DNA of 64,000 nucleotides, taken from contig DATJSN010000099.1 in assembly GCA_035504095.1 (NCBI GenBank), forward strand, positions 13,282-77,281. Reading direction: 5' to 3'. Of this stretch, positions 45,582-53,882 are shown piece by piece. This stretch comes from DATJSN01 sp035504095. Its GTDB lineage: Bacteria; Planctomycetota; Phycisphaerae; WQYP01. Every line of letters begins with the position of its first letter. Position 1 is the stretch's first letter. Below the pieces are notes generated by a model, which saw nothing but the letters and a program-made list of their open reading frames with translations, made no database searches and was not told the DNA's origin. The position numbers and the translations under genes are program-made.

Positions 45582-46721
45582 GTCCACTTCCGATGATTCA
45601 AGACCAGGCGGGTGAATCCCAGGGGGCAAATTCAGCGTATTCTCTATGGGGTGCGCCGGATTAATCATGATCACCGGCGTGCCGATTTGCACCATTGTTG
45701 CCAGATGCGCGGCATCCCAGTTTGTCATACGAAAACAACCATGTGAACCTGTGATGCCGATGTATTGCGGCACCGGATTACCATGCATACCAACCCCGGG
45801 AATATTCAATCCCATCCACACAACACCCACAGGATTGCGCGGTCCCGGAGGAATTAAAAGTTTCTTGTCTATACCATGCACTTCCGGCCAGGATTGAGGA
45901 TCAAATGTGTAATTCGGATCAAGTACAATCACCTGTATCACCCCGTTAGATGTTGGAAGATCTTCTTTAAGCCGTGCAATTGAACAGCGAAAGAGCGCTA
46001 CTTCCTGATTATTCTGGTTGTAAGCCCGGATGACTTTCTGAGCGAAATTAACCGTCAAGTACGCCACATCCGGATGAGGTATTTCCGTTTCATATTCATT
46101 CATCAAATCTGCAAGTCCGTCCGTCAAACCCAGATCATTAGGCCCGGGAAATGGACGAATGTTCGGGACATTGATTGTCTGACCAGCCTGTAGTGTATCC
46201 AGATCGACGCCTGGATTAAGCCGCTGAAGCAGACTCTCCATACAACGAAATTTTTCAGAAAGACAATCCGACAAAGAGCCGTAAGGCATCCGGTCGAGCG
46301 AAGCCATTTTCAGCCAATCGTGCATTTCCAGTTCGCCGACAGCCTGAATATCCTGTTGTGTTATGGCATACTGAGTAACGACATGATCAATATCGACGCC
46401 AAGGGCATTGTAAATACGCGGATCGTGCGGATTAAATGGATTAACTCCAGGGAAATTGTCGGCGGCATATTCCACCAGCGCCAGTCGTGAATTAGGACCA
46501 AATGAAGCATCCAGAATGCCCGGCGAATAATTGTTAGCCGCCAGCGCAATCTGCCAAGCTAGATCAATGCGTTGTTTTTGCGTGAGTTCTGGAGAAGCTA
46601 TTGGCGCCGATGCTGTAGACGGTTCAGTTGTCGCTGCTGCACAAACAAAACGTCCGGCCAAATATGTCGGAAGGAATAACAAAACTACTGCCGCATATAC
46701 TGAAAGTTTATTGTTGGTCAT
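45570..46721 (-). CDS. Exported L,D-transpeptidase (YkuD family)
   Basis: A 383-residue envelope enzyme. The N-terminus has a signal peptide (LSVYAAVVLLFLPTYLAG). A LysM-like stretch (LNPGVDLDTLQAGQTINVP, about residue 173) precedes the YkuD domain, whose catalytic core reads HGNPVPQYIG...SHGCFRMTN with the active-site Cys near residue 328. Such enzymes form 3-3 peptidoglycan cross-links or attach proteins to peptidoglycan. Planctomycetes do have thin peptidoglycan, so the role is plausible. The ribosome binding site is poor. csrA lies upstream in the same direction, about 70 bases away. Confidence 0.9.
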   Translation of the reverse strand: MTNNKLSVYAAVVLLFLPTYLAGRFVCAAATTEPSTASAPIASPELTQKQRIDLAWQIALAANNYSPGILDASFGPNSRLALVEYAADNFPGVNPFNPHDPRIYNALGVDIDHVVTQYAITQQDIQAVGELEMHDWLKMASLDRMPYGSLSDCLSEKFRCMESLLQRLNPGVDLDTLQAGQTINVPNIRPFPGPNDLGLTDGLADLMNEYETEIPHPDVAYLTVNFAQKVIRAYNQNNQEVALFRCSIARLKEDLPTSNGVIQVIVLDPNYTFDPQSWPEVHGIDKKLLIPPGPRNPVGVVWMGLNIPGVGMHGNPVPQYIGITGSHGCFRMTNWDAAHLATMVQIGTPVIMINPAHPIENTLNLPPGIHPPGLESSEVDGKN

Positions 46722-46792
46722 GATGTCAATCGCCTAGTCCGTAGGCTACAAGTATGGATTCCATCCACTCTATTTTTGAAAGTCGGAATTGC

Positions 46793-47104
46793 CTATTGTT
46801 TTACCTTTTGTGCATTTAAAGACGCCTGAGCCACGGGCTGTTCACCCAGGTTTATAACTTCGGTTCGCGCTGGGGTTGTTGTGCCGGCGTTTTGAAATCG
46901 AATCTGTCTTTCCACCTCCGCTAGCTCCAGCGGCGATTTGACGCCCGGATGCATCCGCCGCCAGATCTCATCGCGATCAACGGATACCTCTCTCGGCGCC
47001 TGAATCGCCAATCGCACACTGCTGCGCGACCACTTTACAACTTTAACTTCAATTGTCCCGTTGATGATAATGCTCTGTCCTTCCCCGCGGCTCAATGCCA
47101 ACAT
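46793..47104 (-). CDS. csrA: Carbon storage regulator CsrA
   Basis: A 103-residue CsrA, an RNA-binding post-transcriptional regulator. MLALSRGEGQSIIING, VVKWSRSSVRLAIQAP and REVSVDRDEIWRRM are the canonical beta strands and C-terminal helix, including the RNA-contacting Arg near VRLAI...REV. About 40 extra residues follow the usual end (TPARTEVINLGEQPVAQ). The frame is open to 47221, but AAAGGGTG lies 4 bases before the ATG at 47104 and that gives the standard N-terminus. Targets and antagonist RNAs are not visible. Confidence 0.92.
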   Translation of the reverse strand: MLALSRGEGQSIIINGTIEVKVVKWSRSSVRLAIQAPREVSVDRDEIWRRMHPGVKSPLELAEVERQIRFQNAGTTTPARTEVINLGEQPVAQASLNAQKVKQ

Positions 47105-47396
47105 AAAGCACCCTTTCCATAGAGTTTTAGACAGGCCCGTCCTTCTTCTGCATGACCTAGACAAATCATTATACAAAGGACCTGCCCACTCGTCTTGAAG
47201 AAAATCGGTTACAAGGGACAAAAACTCAAGAAAAACCCGGCGAAAATAGCCGAATTTGACAATAAAAACCGTTAGGGCAGTCTTTTAACAAAAAAATGGC
47301 CTAGCCCCCGGAAAATATTACCTGGCAAACAAGAGTGGGGGCTGTAAGATTTCAGAACATAGTTTGTTTGCAAAACACCGCTACCAAGGAATCTAA

Positions 47397-47987
47397 ATGA
47401 TCACCCACCTTCGATGTCCCTGGGCTACCACCGAACAAAACATTGCCTATCACGACATGGAATGGGGTAGACCAGTCCATGATGATCGTAAATTATTTGA
47501 ATTTCTCATTCTTGAAGGCGCCCAGGCGGGTTTAAGCTGGAATACGATTTTAAATCGTCGAGAGGGCTATCGAAAAGCATTTGCGAAATTCAACCCGGTT
47601 TCAGTTGCGGCGTTTACCAGCCGGGATACCAGCCACCTGCTTAAAGATCCCGGAATTATCCGTAACCGTCTTAAGATCGCATCCGCGGTGCAAAATGCCC
47701 AGGCGTTTTTGAAAGTGCAAAGTGAATTTGGAAGCTTTAGTTCTTATATCTGGCAATTCGTCGGCGGGGAGCCGCTGGTCAATCGCCGGCGAAGTCTACG
47801 GGATGTTCCCGCCAGAACTCCGGAATCAGACGCCATGAGCAAAGACCTCAAACGCCGTGGATTCAATTTTGTTGGATCAACGATTTGCTATGCCTATATG
47901 CAGGCCATAGGAATGGTAGACGATCACCTGCTGACTTGTTTTTGTCATACCGCCAGACGATCGAAAGCTAAGATCAAAGCCATATGA
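47397..47987 (+). CDS. tag: DNA-3-methyladenine glycosylase I
   Basis: A 196-residue Tag glycosylase that excises 3-methyladenine from alkylated DNA. RCPWATTEQNIAYHDMEWGRPVHDD at the N-terminus carries the zinc-site Cys and His, ILEGAQAGLSWNTILNRREGYRKAF holds the conserved Glu and Trp, and the zinc-binding C-terminus is MVDDHLLTCFCH. AAGGAATC lies close before the ATG. It is a single gene next to the GH28-like gene in the opposite direction. The 290 bases upstream, back to csrA, hold nothing I can support beyond its promoter. Confidence 0.93.
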   Translation: MITHLRCPWATTEQNIAYHDMEWGRPVHDDRKLFEFLILEGAQAGLSWNTILNRREGYRKAFAKFNPVSVAAFTSRDTSHLLKDPGIIRNRLKIASAVQNAQAFLKVQSEFGSFSSYIWQFVGGEPLVNRRRSLRDVPARTPESDAMSKDLKRRGFNFVGSTICYAYMQAIGMVDDHLLTCFCHTARRSKAKIKAI

Positions 47988-48020
47988 GAAACAATCAAAC
48001 AGAAAGTTTAAAGTCCATCT

Positions 48021-49961
48021 TTACTCTCGTAATTTAATGGCGTCTTCCGTCGCGCCGGCGGCAAATGCCAGTGCTGCTGTTGCGTTCGATAAATCCCCGC
48101 CGTCAATGATGATCTTTTTGTTTTGAGTTCCTTCAACCCGTAAAAATACCGGAACCGAAGAAAGCACCCGCGGGCCTGTTAATAAAGTTTCCTGCGAATC
48201 GATAAATCTTAAAAGCGATTCGGCCTGTTCATTTCCCTGCGCGCTAAGCCCATAAACAGCAGCATCTTGTACGTGGTCCAAAATCACCGCCGGCCGAAGT
48301 TCCGGGGTGCTTACTTCAAAACGTATGTTGTTCAAAGTTATCCCACGGGCGTTACGAGCATAAAGACCGTACGCCGGCATGGGTCCAAGATCAAAATATT
48401 CGCCAGCAATTTGCGGTAAATCGCGCCGCGCCGCATATTCGGCGGTACCGCCGCCGCCAAAAACCAGATGAATGTCGTCAAAAGAAATATCTTCCATAAT
48501 CGAATCACCGACGCAATTAAGAACGATGCAGGAAAATCTTTCTCCTTCATTGTAGGCAATCGCAAATGGAAGGCCTGCAAGTGGGCTGGGATTAGTGGTG
48601 ACCGTACCTATGATGTTGCTGAATGAAATATGCCGGATAATGCCCGGGCCTGATGGATGAGAAGGCTTTGTCGTCGGAGAAGGCTGCGTGGCGGCCGGCA
48701 GAGTGGTGTCTATCGCATATTTCACGCTGTGATCTTCAGGTTGCGTGGTAGCTGTGTCACTCTGAGTATCGTCGGCATCGGGTTGAGTATTATTGACACT
48801 CGGTTTTGTACTCGGCTGCGTACTGGAATGTTTTCCGTGCCCACCTTTGCCTTTTGAACCCGGCCCGACTCCAATATTGATCGGCCCGGTTACCTCCTGC
48901 AGAACCAGATTGGAAAACGACATATTTTCAAATCGCCCACCCTGTCCACACTGCAGCTTAATTGGACAACCAAAAACCTGATAGAGCAGACAATTGGAAA
49001 CTGCAATGTTTTCCGCCCCATCATCGCCAAAGCGAAATACCGACCAGCGTGTGCTGAAGGAACTATTGGTAATGGTTACAAACCGGCATCTTCCAAATAG
49101 TGCGCATGCGTCATCCTGCGACTGCACGTGGCAATTGCTGATCGCGACGTGCTCCGAACTGATAAAGTGAAACCCGTCATTGTTACTTGATACGCGGTTA
49201 TGGATATGAATTTTGTCCATTTGCACGTAACTGGATTCAATGACCCGTACACAGTGATAGCCACTTTCAAACAACCTGATGTTCTGTACAGTAAGATTTT
49301 CGCAGCGGTAAAAAAGTAACATGTGGACGCGATGGTCGCCGCCGAGTCCAATGGGGTTAGGGCCCTTCCGCACGGCTGCATGGAACAAGTGTCCCTGTCC
49401 ATCGATCATGCCGGGGCCTTCGATCGTCACATTTTGCAGATTTACGCCAAAAATCAGGCCATAATTGCCGTCACCAAGTGTCGCATCACCCTTAAGAGGA
49501 ATCGCCTCTGCTGCATAGTATTCTTTCGCATGGGGACTGCCCAGTAACTTTCCGCTGGCCGCTATATGCAGCGTAATATTGCTTTTCATTTCAATGGTTC
49601 CAATGACAAAAACCCCCGCTGGAACCAAAACTGTGCCTCCCTGATCTTTGCTGCAGGCGTTTATAGCAGCCTGTACCGCGGCCGTGTCTGAGGTTTTGCC
49701 GTCACCCACTGCGCCAAAATCGCGGATGTTGTAAACACGAGCTCCGATGAAATTGGCATCACTGGAACGCGACGTGGCCGCAAAGGCAGTGTTCGGCAAG
49801 CCTGTGGCGGGAACATTCTGTCCTGCGTCCAGCTTTTCGTCTGTGCATCCCTCCAAAGTCGCGCTCAGTAGGCCCGTAGCAGGAATCACAGCCACAGTTG
49901 GCAACGACATTAATCCCATCCATTGACGCCGCGAGAACACACTCTTTTTCTGACTGTCCAT
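48021..49961 (-). CDS. GH28-like beta-helix protein with Tat signal
   Basis: A 646-residue exported protein. The N-terminus has a twin-arginine signal (SRRQWMGLMSLPTVAVIPATGLL) followed by a Cys, perhaps a lipobox (SATLEGC). The next block VYNIRDFGAVGDGKTSDTAAVQAAI is the pectate lyase/GH28 entry fold. Around residues 255-300 lie NNDGFHF and QSQDDACALFG, matching the NTD and DD catalytic motifs of GH28, but the GHG and RIK motifs are not visible, so activity on pectin is uncertain. Residues about 375-440 form a Thr/Gln/Pro/Ser-rich low-complexity insertion (TQPSTKPS, TTQPEDH). ATG 49961 follows AAAGGAT and is preferred to 50006. The GH18 gene lies upstream. Confidence 0.78.
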   Translation of the reverse strand: MDSQKKSVFSRRQWMGLMSLPTVAVIPATGLLSATLEGCTDEKLDAGQNVPATGLPNTAFAATSRSSDANFIGARVYNIRDFGAVGDGKTSDTAAVQAAINACSKDQGGTVLVPAGVFVIGTIEMKSNITLHIAASGKLLGSPHAKEYYAAEAIPLKGDATLGDGNYGLIFGVNLQNVTIEGPGMIDGQGHLFHAAVRKGPNPIGLGGDHRVHMLLFYRCENLTVQNIRLFESGYHCVRVIESSYVQMDKIHIHNRVSSNNDGFHFISSEHVAISNCHVQSQDDACALFGRCRFVTITNSSFSTRWSVFRFGDDGAENIAVSNCLLYQVFGCPIKLQCGQGGRFENMSFSNLVLQEVTGPINIGVGPGSKGKGGHGKHSSTQPSTKPSVNNTQPDADDTQSDTATTQPEDHSVKYAIDTTLPAATQPSPTTKPSHPSGPGIIRHISFSNIIGTVTTNPSPLAGLPFAIAYNEGERFSCIVLNCVGDSIMEDISFDDIHLVFGGGGTAEYAARRDLPQIAGEYFDLGPMPAYGLYARNARGITLNNIRFEVSTPELRPAVILDHVQDAAVYGLSAQGNEQAESLLRFIDSQETLLTGPRVLSSVPVFLRVEGTQNKKIIIDGGDLSNATAALAFAAGATEDAIKLRE

Positions 49962-50059
49962 CTCGATCCTTTCCGCATTAAACACAAATATGTCCGCGGC
50001 AAGCATCTACTTGCCATGACCATTGATTAACGGTACACGATATGAATCATTGCCCGAAA

Positions 50060-51040
50060 TTAGCGCGTGGTAAAAGTTTGAAAAATATCGGTGAATTCCC
50101 ACGGCGTCTGTTGAATGCCGCTGTGCGTGTTGTTGTTCTTCATTCCAGGTTTTCCAGCGTCCCGGTTTACGGACCAGAATGACATGCTACAAATCCAAGG
50201 ATGGTCGACGGCCCATTGTTCCAGCGCCCTGGCGTCATTCTGCGTAAAGACCTCGCCCTTTTCATCGTTTTTGCCGATCATCGGCGTTAACCCGATTTGT
50301 ATTGACGCATCAATGCTTTGGCATTGTTGGTACGCTTTGGCGGCGCTGGCGATTGAAACATCGCTCATTTTCCTGCCCCTGGAAAAGTGTGGACCGAAGT
50401 CCATAATCATGATATTCACGCAATGGATTTTTAAACCTTTAGCCGCGGTATCAGCTAAAAGTTGTAGTGAATTTTTATCAAGACCGTCGGGATCCACCGG
50501 AAGTGTATAGGAAATAAGTAATCCGGGATTTTTCATTTGCAGGATGGCTAGAATGGAATTTCGTCTCTGGTTTGCCGCCGTATTGGTCAATGCCCTGCCT
50601 TCAATGTCAAAATCAAGCGAAGTGAGTTTATAGCGATCAATAATCGCCTGGTACTGCGCTTCCAGCGACGCTGCATCTTTATCCACGAGCGCCAACTCCT
50701 TCCCCGACGCGCCACCGAAGGACACAATCACGTTGCCACCGCGTTTGCGAATAGCGGCAATTTGGTCGGTATAAAAATTCTGATTCATAGGAATTCTGCC
50801 GTCCCATGCGGGATCGCCGTGTTTATCCGCAATGATAAAGGCCAAAGTATAATATTTGAGCCCGCAGGCATCGTCGCATTGAGTTAATTGAAATTGATCG
50901 CCTGATCCCACGTACATGTAAGGCGCGAAAACTCTCTCCGGCCACGCAGCGCGAGCCCCCTGGTTGTATTCATTACTTTGGCCGGAGAACATAGTGCATC
51001 CAGCCGGCAGAAATAGAATCAAGAGAAGAAAATGTTTCAT
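50060..51040 (-). CDS. GH18-like lipoprotein
   Basis: A 326-residue lipoprotein: the signal LLLILFLPAGC ends in a lipobox with Cys-14. The GH18 catalytic segment reads SLDFDIEG, keeping the D-x-D-x-E arrangement with the acid Glu; GNVIVSFGGASG is the preceding beta strand. GH18 enzymes are chitinases or endo-beta-N-acetylglucosaminidases. The frame opens at 51103, but GAGG five bases before ATG 51040 and the lipobox set the start. It lies 14 bases after the stop of the TPR-GT41 gene and should be cotranscribed with it. Confidence 0.82.
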   Translation of the reverse strand: MKHFLLLILFLPAGCTMFSGQSNEYNQGARAAWPERVFAPYMYVGSGDQFQLTQCDDACGLKYYTLAFIIADKHGDPAWDGRIPMNQNFYTDQIAAIRKRGGNVIVSFGGASGKELALVDKDAASLEAQYQAIIDRYKLTSLDFDIEGRALTNTAANQRRNSILAILQMKNPGLLISYTLPVDPDGLDKNSLQLLADTAAKGLKIHCVNIMIMDFGPHFSRGRKMSDVSIASAAKAYQQCQSIDASIQIGLTPMIGKNDEKGEVFTQNDARALEQWAVDHPWICSMSFWSVNRDAGKPGMKNNNTHSGIQQTPWEFTDIFQTFTTR

Positions 51041-51054
51041 CCGCACCTCTAAAT

Positions 51055-53145
51055 TCAACTGTTCTCGATGCGCTTTATCGAATCGCCACACCATTTTCGC
51101 CACATGTCACGATACGCGGCCTCGATATTGCGGGCGAAGCGCCGGGCATCCATGAGCGGAGATTGCTCCATCCGCCGGCGCAGTGTTAGGCGAAGTTCTT
51201 TGAGTTTTGGCAAATCGCTGACGAGTTGCACAGCTATCTGCACATATTCCTGCGGTGTTCGGGCTATGAGTTCCGGCAGGCCGACGTTCGTCAAAACACT
51301 CTTTCCGCCCCGCCCCACCACCGTTTTACCTGATAAACTCACCACGGGTACACCCATCCACAACGAATCGATGGTGGTCGTATGCCCGTTATATGGAAAA
51401 CTATCTAATCCCAGATCAATCCGATGGTAACTTTGTAAATACTGTGGGCGCGGCTGGCGATCAACAAATTCCACGCGGCTGGAATCGATTCCATTGTTGT
51501 TCAAATGATCCAATAATCGTTGTCGCGCAATACCCTGTGGCGCCAAAAGAATCATTCGGGATTTGGACAGTACAGACAGTACATTAGTCCAAATCTTCAA
51601 TACACTATCGTTAATTTTGCAGAAATTATTCAGGCAACCTAAGGTAATAAGTCCATTTTTTAGCGCCGGCAATTCATTAATCGCGGGTTCACTGGTCATT
51701 GGATCATAACACCAGAAAGTATCTGGCAAACGCAAAGTCTGTTCTTTGTAAACGCTCAAATCCGTTCCTGGCGGATCCAGGTATGGATCGGAAAAGCGAT
51801 AATCGATTGTTTCCAATCCCGTGCTGCCGGGATAACCCAGCCATGTCGCCTGCAAGGGGGCTGGTTTATAGGCAAATATCAAAAGCCGGTTGTCATGCGT
51901 GTGTAATTTCAGATCAACCAGAATGTCAATTTGATCCGAGTAAATCTGATTGGCTAATTGCAGATCTGAAAGTCCAATGGTGCTGCACCAATGATCGGCG
52001 TAAGATTTGAACCGCAAGGTGTGTGAATCCGGACGCCGAATTTGGGCATAACAAAAAATTTCAAATTGTGCATGATCGTGAGAGCGCAAAAGCGGATCCA
52101 GAAAAAAAACGCAAACATTTTCATGGAAATCCGCCGAAACGTACCCGATCCTTAGCCGGCGATCGGGGTTACGATCATTTTCATGCGGCCGGATGAATTT
52201 CTTTACTTCCGAAGCATGGTTGCCGTTCCATTCTTTTAATTCATTCCCAATTGCTTGTATGTCGTACCCGGGATGATATTGCATGGTAAAAATAAGATTG
52301 CTGTGTGCACGGGCGAAATCGGGTTTAAGTTTCAATGCTGTCCGATACGCGTCTATCGCTTCGTCGAGCTTCCCCTGATCTTTTAATGTAATCGCCAGAT
52401 TGTTATATGCGTCCGCAAAGGCCGGCTTGAGTTTAATTGCCATCTGATAGGCGGCAGCCGCCTCATCGAATTGATTATGCGCATGCAGAATTACACCAAT
52501 GTTATTATGCGCCTCGGCAAAATCCGGCTTCAATTCCAATGCCGCCCGATAGGCCTTAAGCGATTCTGCATCCATGCCTTTTTCGTTCAGCGCTTTGCCT
52601 AAATTGTTCAGGGCCTCCGGAAATTTCGGTTTAAACCTCAATGCAGATTGAAACGCTGCTATCGCCTTGTCCACACGCCCCTGCGCCAAACATATATTGC
52701 CCAAATGGTTATAAGCATTGGAATCGTCCGGTTTTAACCGCAGTGCTTGTAAATAACTCTCCGCGGCTCCGGAATACTGTCCCAAACCAGATTGCGCCGC
52801 ACCAAGGACGTTATACGCCGGAACAAAATTGGGATTCAGTCGCAGCGCTTCGCGGCACTCTATGACCGCTTCATCAAAACTGCCCTGATCCAATAGCGCC
52901 TGGGCCAGATTGCTGTAGTAAATCTCCGCGGATGGATTAATCGCAATCGCCCGGCGTATATATTCGACCCCTTCCGATCGGCGGCCTGATTGTGCCGTGA
53001 GAACTCCCAACAAATGCAATGCATCCGCGTGATGAGGCAGATCTTTTATGACCTGTTGGTAGAGCTTTTCAGCATCCGATAAATTACCGGCCTGGTGATA
53101 CCGCACTGCGGCATCGAATATCTGTTGAACCGTCTGAATCGACAT
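51055..53145 (-). CDS. TPR-GT41 glycosyltransferase (O-GlcNAc transferase/SPINDLY-like)
   Basis: A 696-residue protein. Residues 1-295 are about eight TPR units (for example AEAHNNIGVILHAHNQFDEAAAAYQM, ADAYNNLAITLKDQGKLDEAI). The rest is the GT41 catalytic region: RIGYVSADFHENV, FEIFCYAQ, IDILVDLKLHTHDNRL, ATWLGYPGSTGLETIDYRFSD, GCLNNFCKI, SRMILLAPQG and DLGLDSFPYNGHTTTIDSLWMGVPVVSL, which includes the UDP-sugar site. It would glycosylate proteins on Ser/Thr. It is a paralogue of the partial gene at 1-1870 but lacks the sulfotransferase-like domain. The GH18 lipoprotein gene follows after 14 bases; tRNA-Ala lies upstream. Confidence 0.92.
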   Translation of the reverse strand: MSIQTVQQIFDAAVRYHQAGNLSDAEKLYQQVIKDLPHHADALHLLGVLTAQSGRRSEGVEYIRRAIAINPSAEIYYSNLAQALLDQGSFDEAVIECREALRLNPNFVPAYNVLGAAQSGLGQYSGAAESYLQALRLKPDDSNAYNHLGNICLAQGRVDKAIAAFQSALRFKPKFPEALNNLGKALNEKGMDAESLKAYRAALELKPDFAEAHNNIGVILHAHNQFDEAAAAYQMAIKLKPAFADAYNNLAITLKDQGKLDEAIDAYRTALKLKPDFARAHSNLIFTMQYHPGYDIQAIGNELKEWNGNHASEVKKFIRPHENDRNPDRRLRIGYVSADFHENVCVFFLDPLLRSHDHAQFEIFCYAQIRRPDSHTLRFKSYADHWCSTIGLSDLQLANQIYSDQIDILVDLKLHTHDNRLLIFAYKPAPLQATWLGYPGSTGLETIDYRFSDPYLDPPGTDLSVYKEQTLRLPDTFWCYDPMTSEPAINELPALKNGLITLGCLNNFCKINDSVLKIWTNVLSVLSKSRMILLAPQGIARQRLLDHLNNNGIDSSRVEFVDRQPRPQYLQSYHRIDLGLDSFPYNGHTTTIDSLWMGVPVVSLSGKTVVGRGGKSVLTNVGLPELIARTPQEYVQIAVQLVSDLPKLKELRLTLRRRMEQSPLMDARRFARNIEAAYRDMWRKWCGDSIKRIENS

Positions 53146-53209
53146 GAGTCAGGATCATAGCGGCCGGGAGTGCGGTACTTCAATCGGTTCCAGGAGCCTT
53201 TAAGATCAA

Positions 53210-53282
53210 TGGAGACGACCGGGCTCGAACCGGCAACCCCTGCCTTGCAAAGGCAGTGCTCTCCCAATTGAGCTACGTCCCC
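53210..53282 (-). tRNA. tRNA-Ala (TGC)
   Basis: A 73-base tRNA: acceptor GGGGACG pairs with CGTCTCC, D arm GCTC/GAGC, anticodon stem CTGCC/GGCAG around TTTGCAA (anticodon TGC), T stem GCCGG/CCGGT around TTCGAGC, discriminator A. CCA is not encoded. It sits between the GT41 gene and the YlbF-like gene. Confidence 0.96.
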
Positions 53283-53439
53283 GCTAATAGTTCATCCATC
53301 GTAGCAGCCGCGTCGACCAAGGCAAGCCGATGGAGAACATAATCTTCTTTGGCTCAGTTTGGCCTTCATTTTCCTTATCGGCTATACTTCGCATGCGGCC
53401 TTATTATCGCCGCTTGGCAATTTTTTAAAGGAGCCTGTT

Positions 53440-53829
53440 GTGGCTGATGATGCAACAGTTTTAACCGAAGCACGAAAACTCGGCGGATTGATCGGCAATC
53501 AGCAGGCTGTGAAAAATTATCGCGAACTCTCCCGCCAACTTGAACTGGACGTGAGCGCCAGAGACCTTCTGGAACAATTCGAGCAGCTCATGGAACAACT
53601 GGCCGCCAAGGAAGCTGCGATGCAGCCCGTGGAAATATCCGAAAAGCAAAAGGCTCAATCGCTCCAGCAAAGCATCGCCATTCATCCACTGTTAAAAAAA
53701 CTTATGGCCGCCCAGGTTGAATACATGGAACTAATGCGTAAAGTCCAGGAAGCCATTAACGTCGGGATCAATAAGCCCGGCGAAGTCGGCGCGGCGGCGG
53801 AAAGCCCCGCATCAAAACTGATTATTTGA
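53440..53829 (+). CDS. YlbF/YmcA-family protein
   Basis: A 129-residue helical protein of the Com_YlbF family (YlbF, YmcA), which in Bacillus form a complex with YaaT that influences RNase Y function and development. The TVLTEARKLGGLIGNQQAVKNYREL start, the ARDLLEQFEQLMEQLAAKE helix and the PLLKKLMAAQVEYMELMRKVQEAI C-terminal helix fit the family. The frame opens at 53359, but AAAGGAG lies six bases before the GTG at 53440, so that is the start. rny is in this window about 10 kb away, which makes an RNase Y link worth noting (inference). It converges on the tandem TPR family. Confidence 0.8.
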   Translation: MADDATVLTEARKLGGLIGNQQAVKNYRELSRQLELDVSARDLLEQFEQLMEQLAAKEAAMQPVEISEKQKAQSLQQSIAIHPLLKKLMAAQVEYMELMRKVQEAINVGINKPGEVGAAAESPASKLII

Positions 53830-53882
53830 AATTGCAATAATAGCAATTGTTGAGAATCTAAACCGGCGCTGGATTTTTGTTG

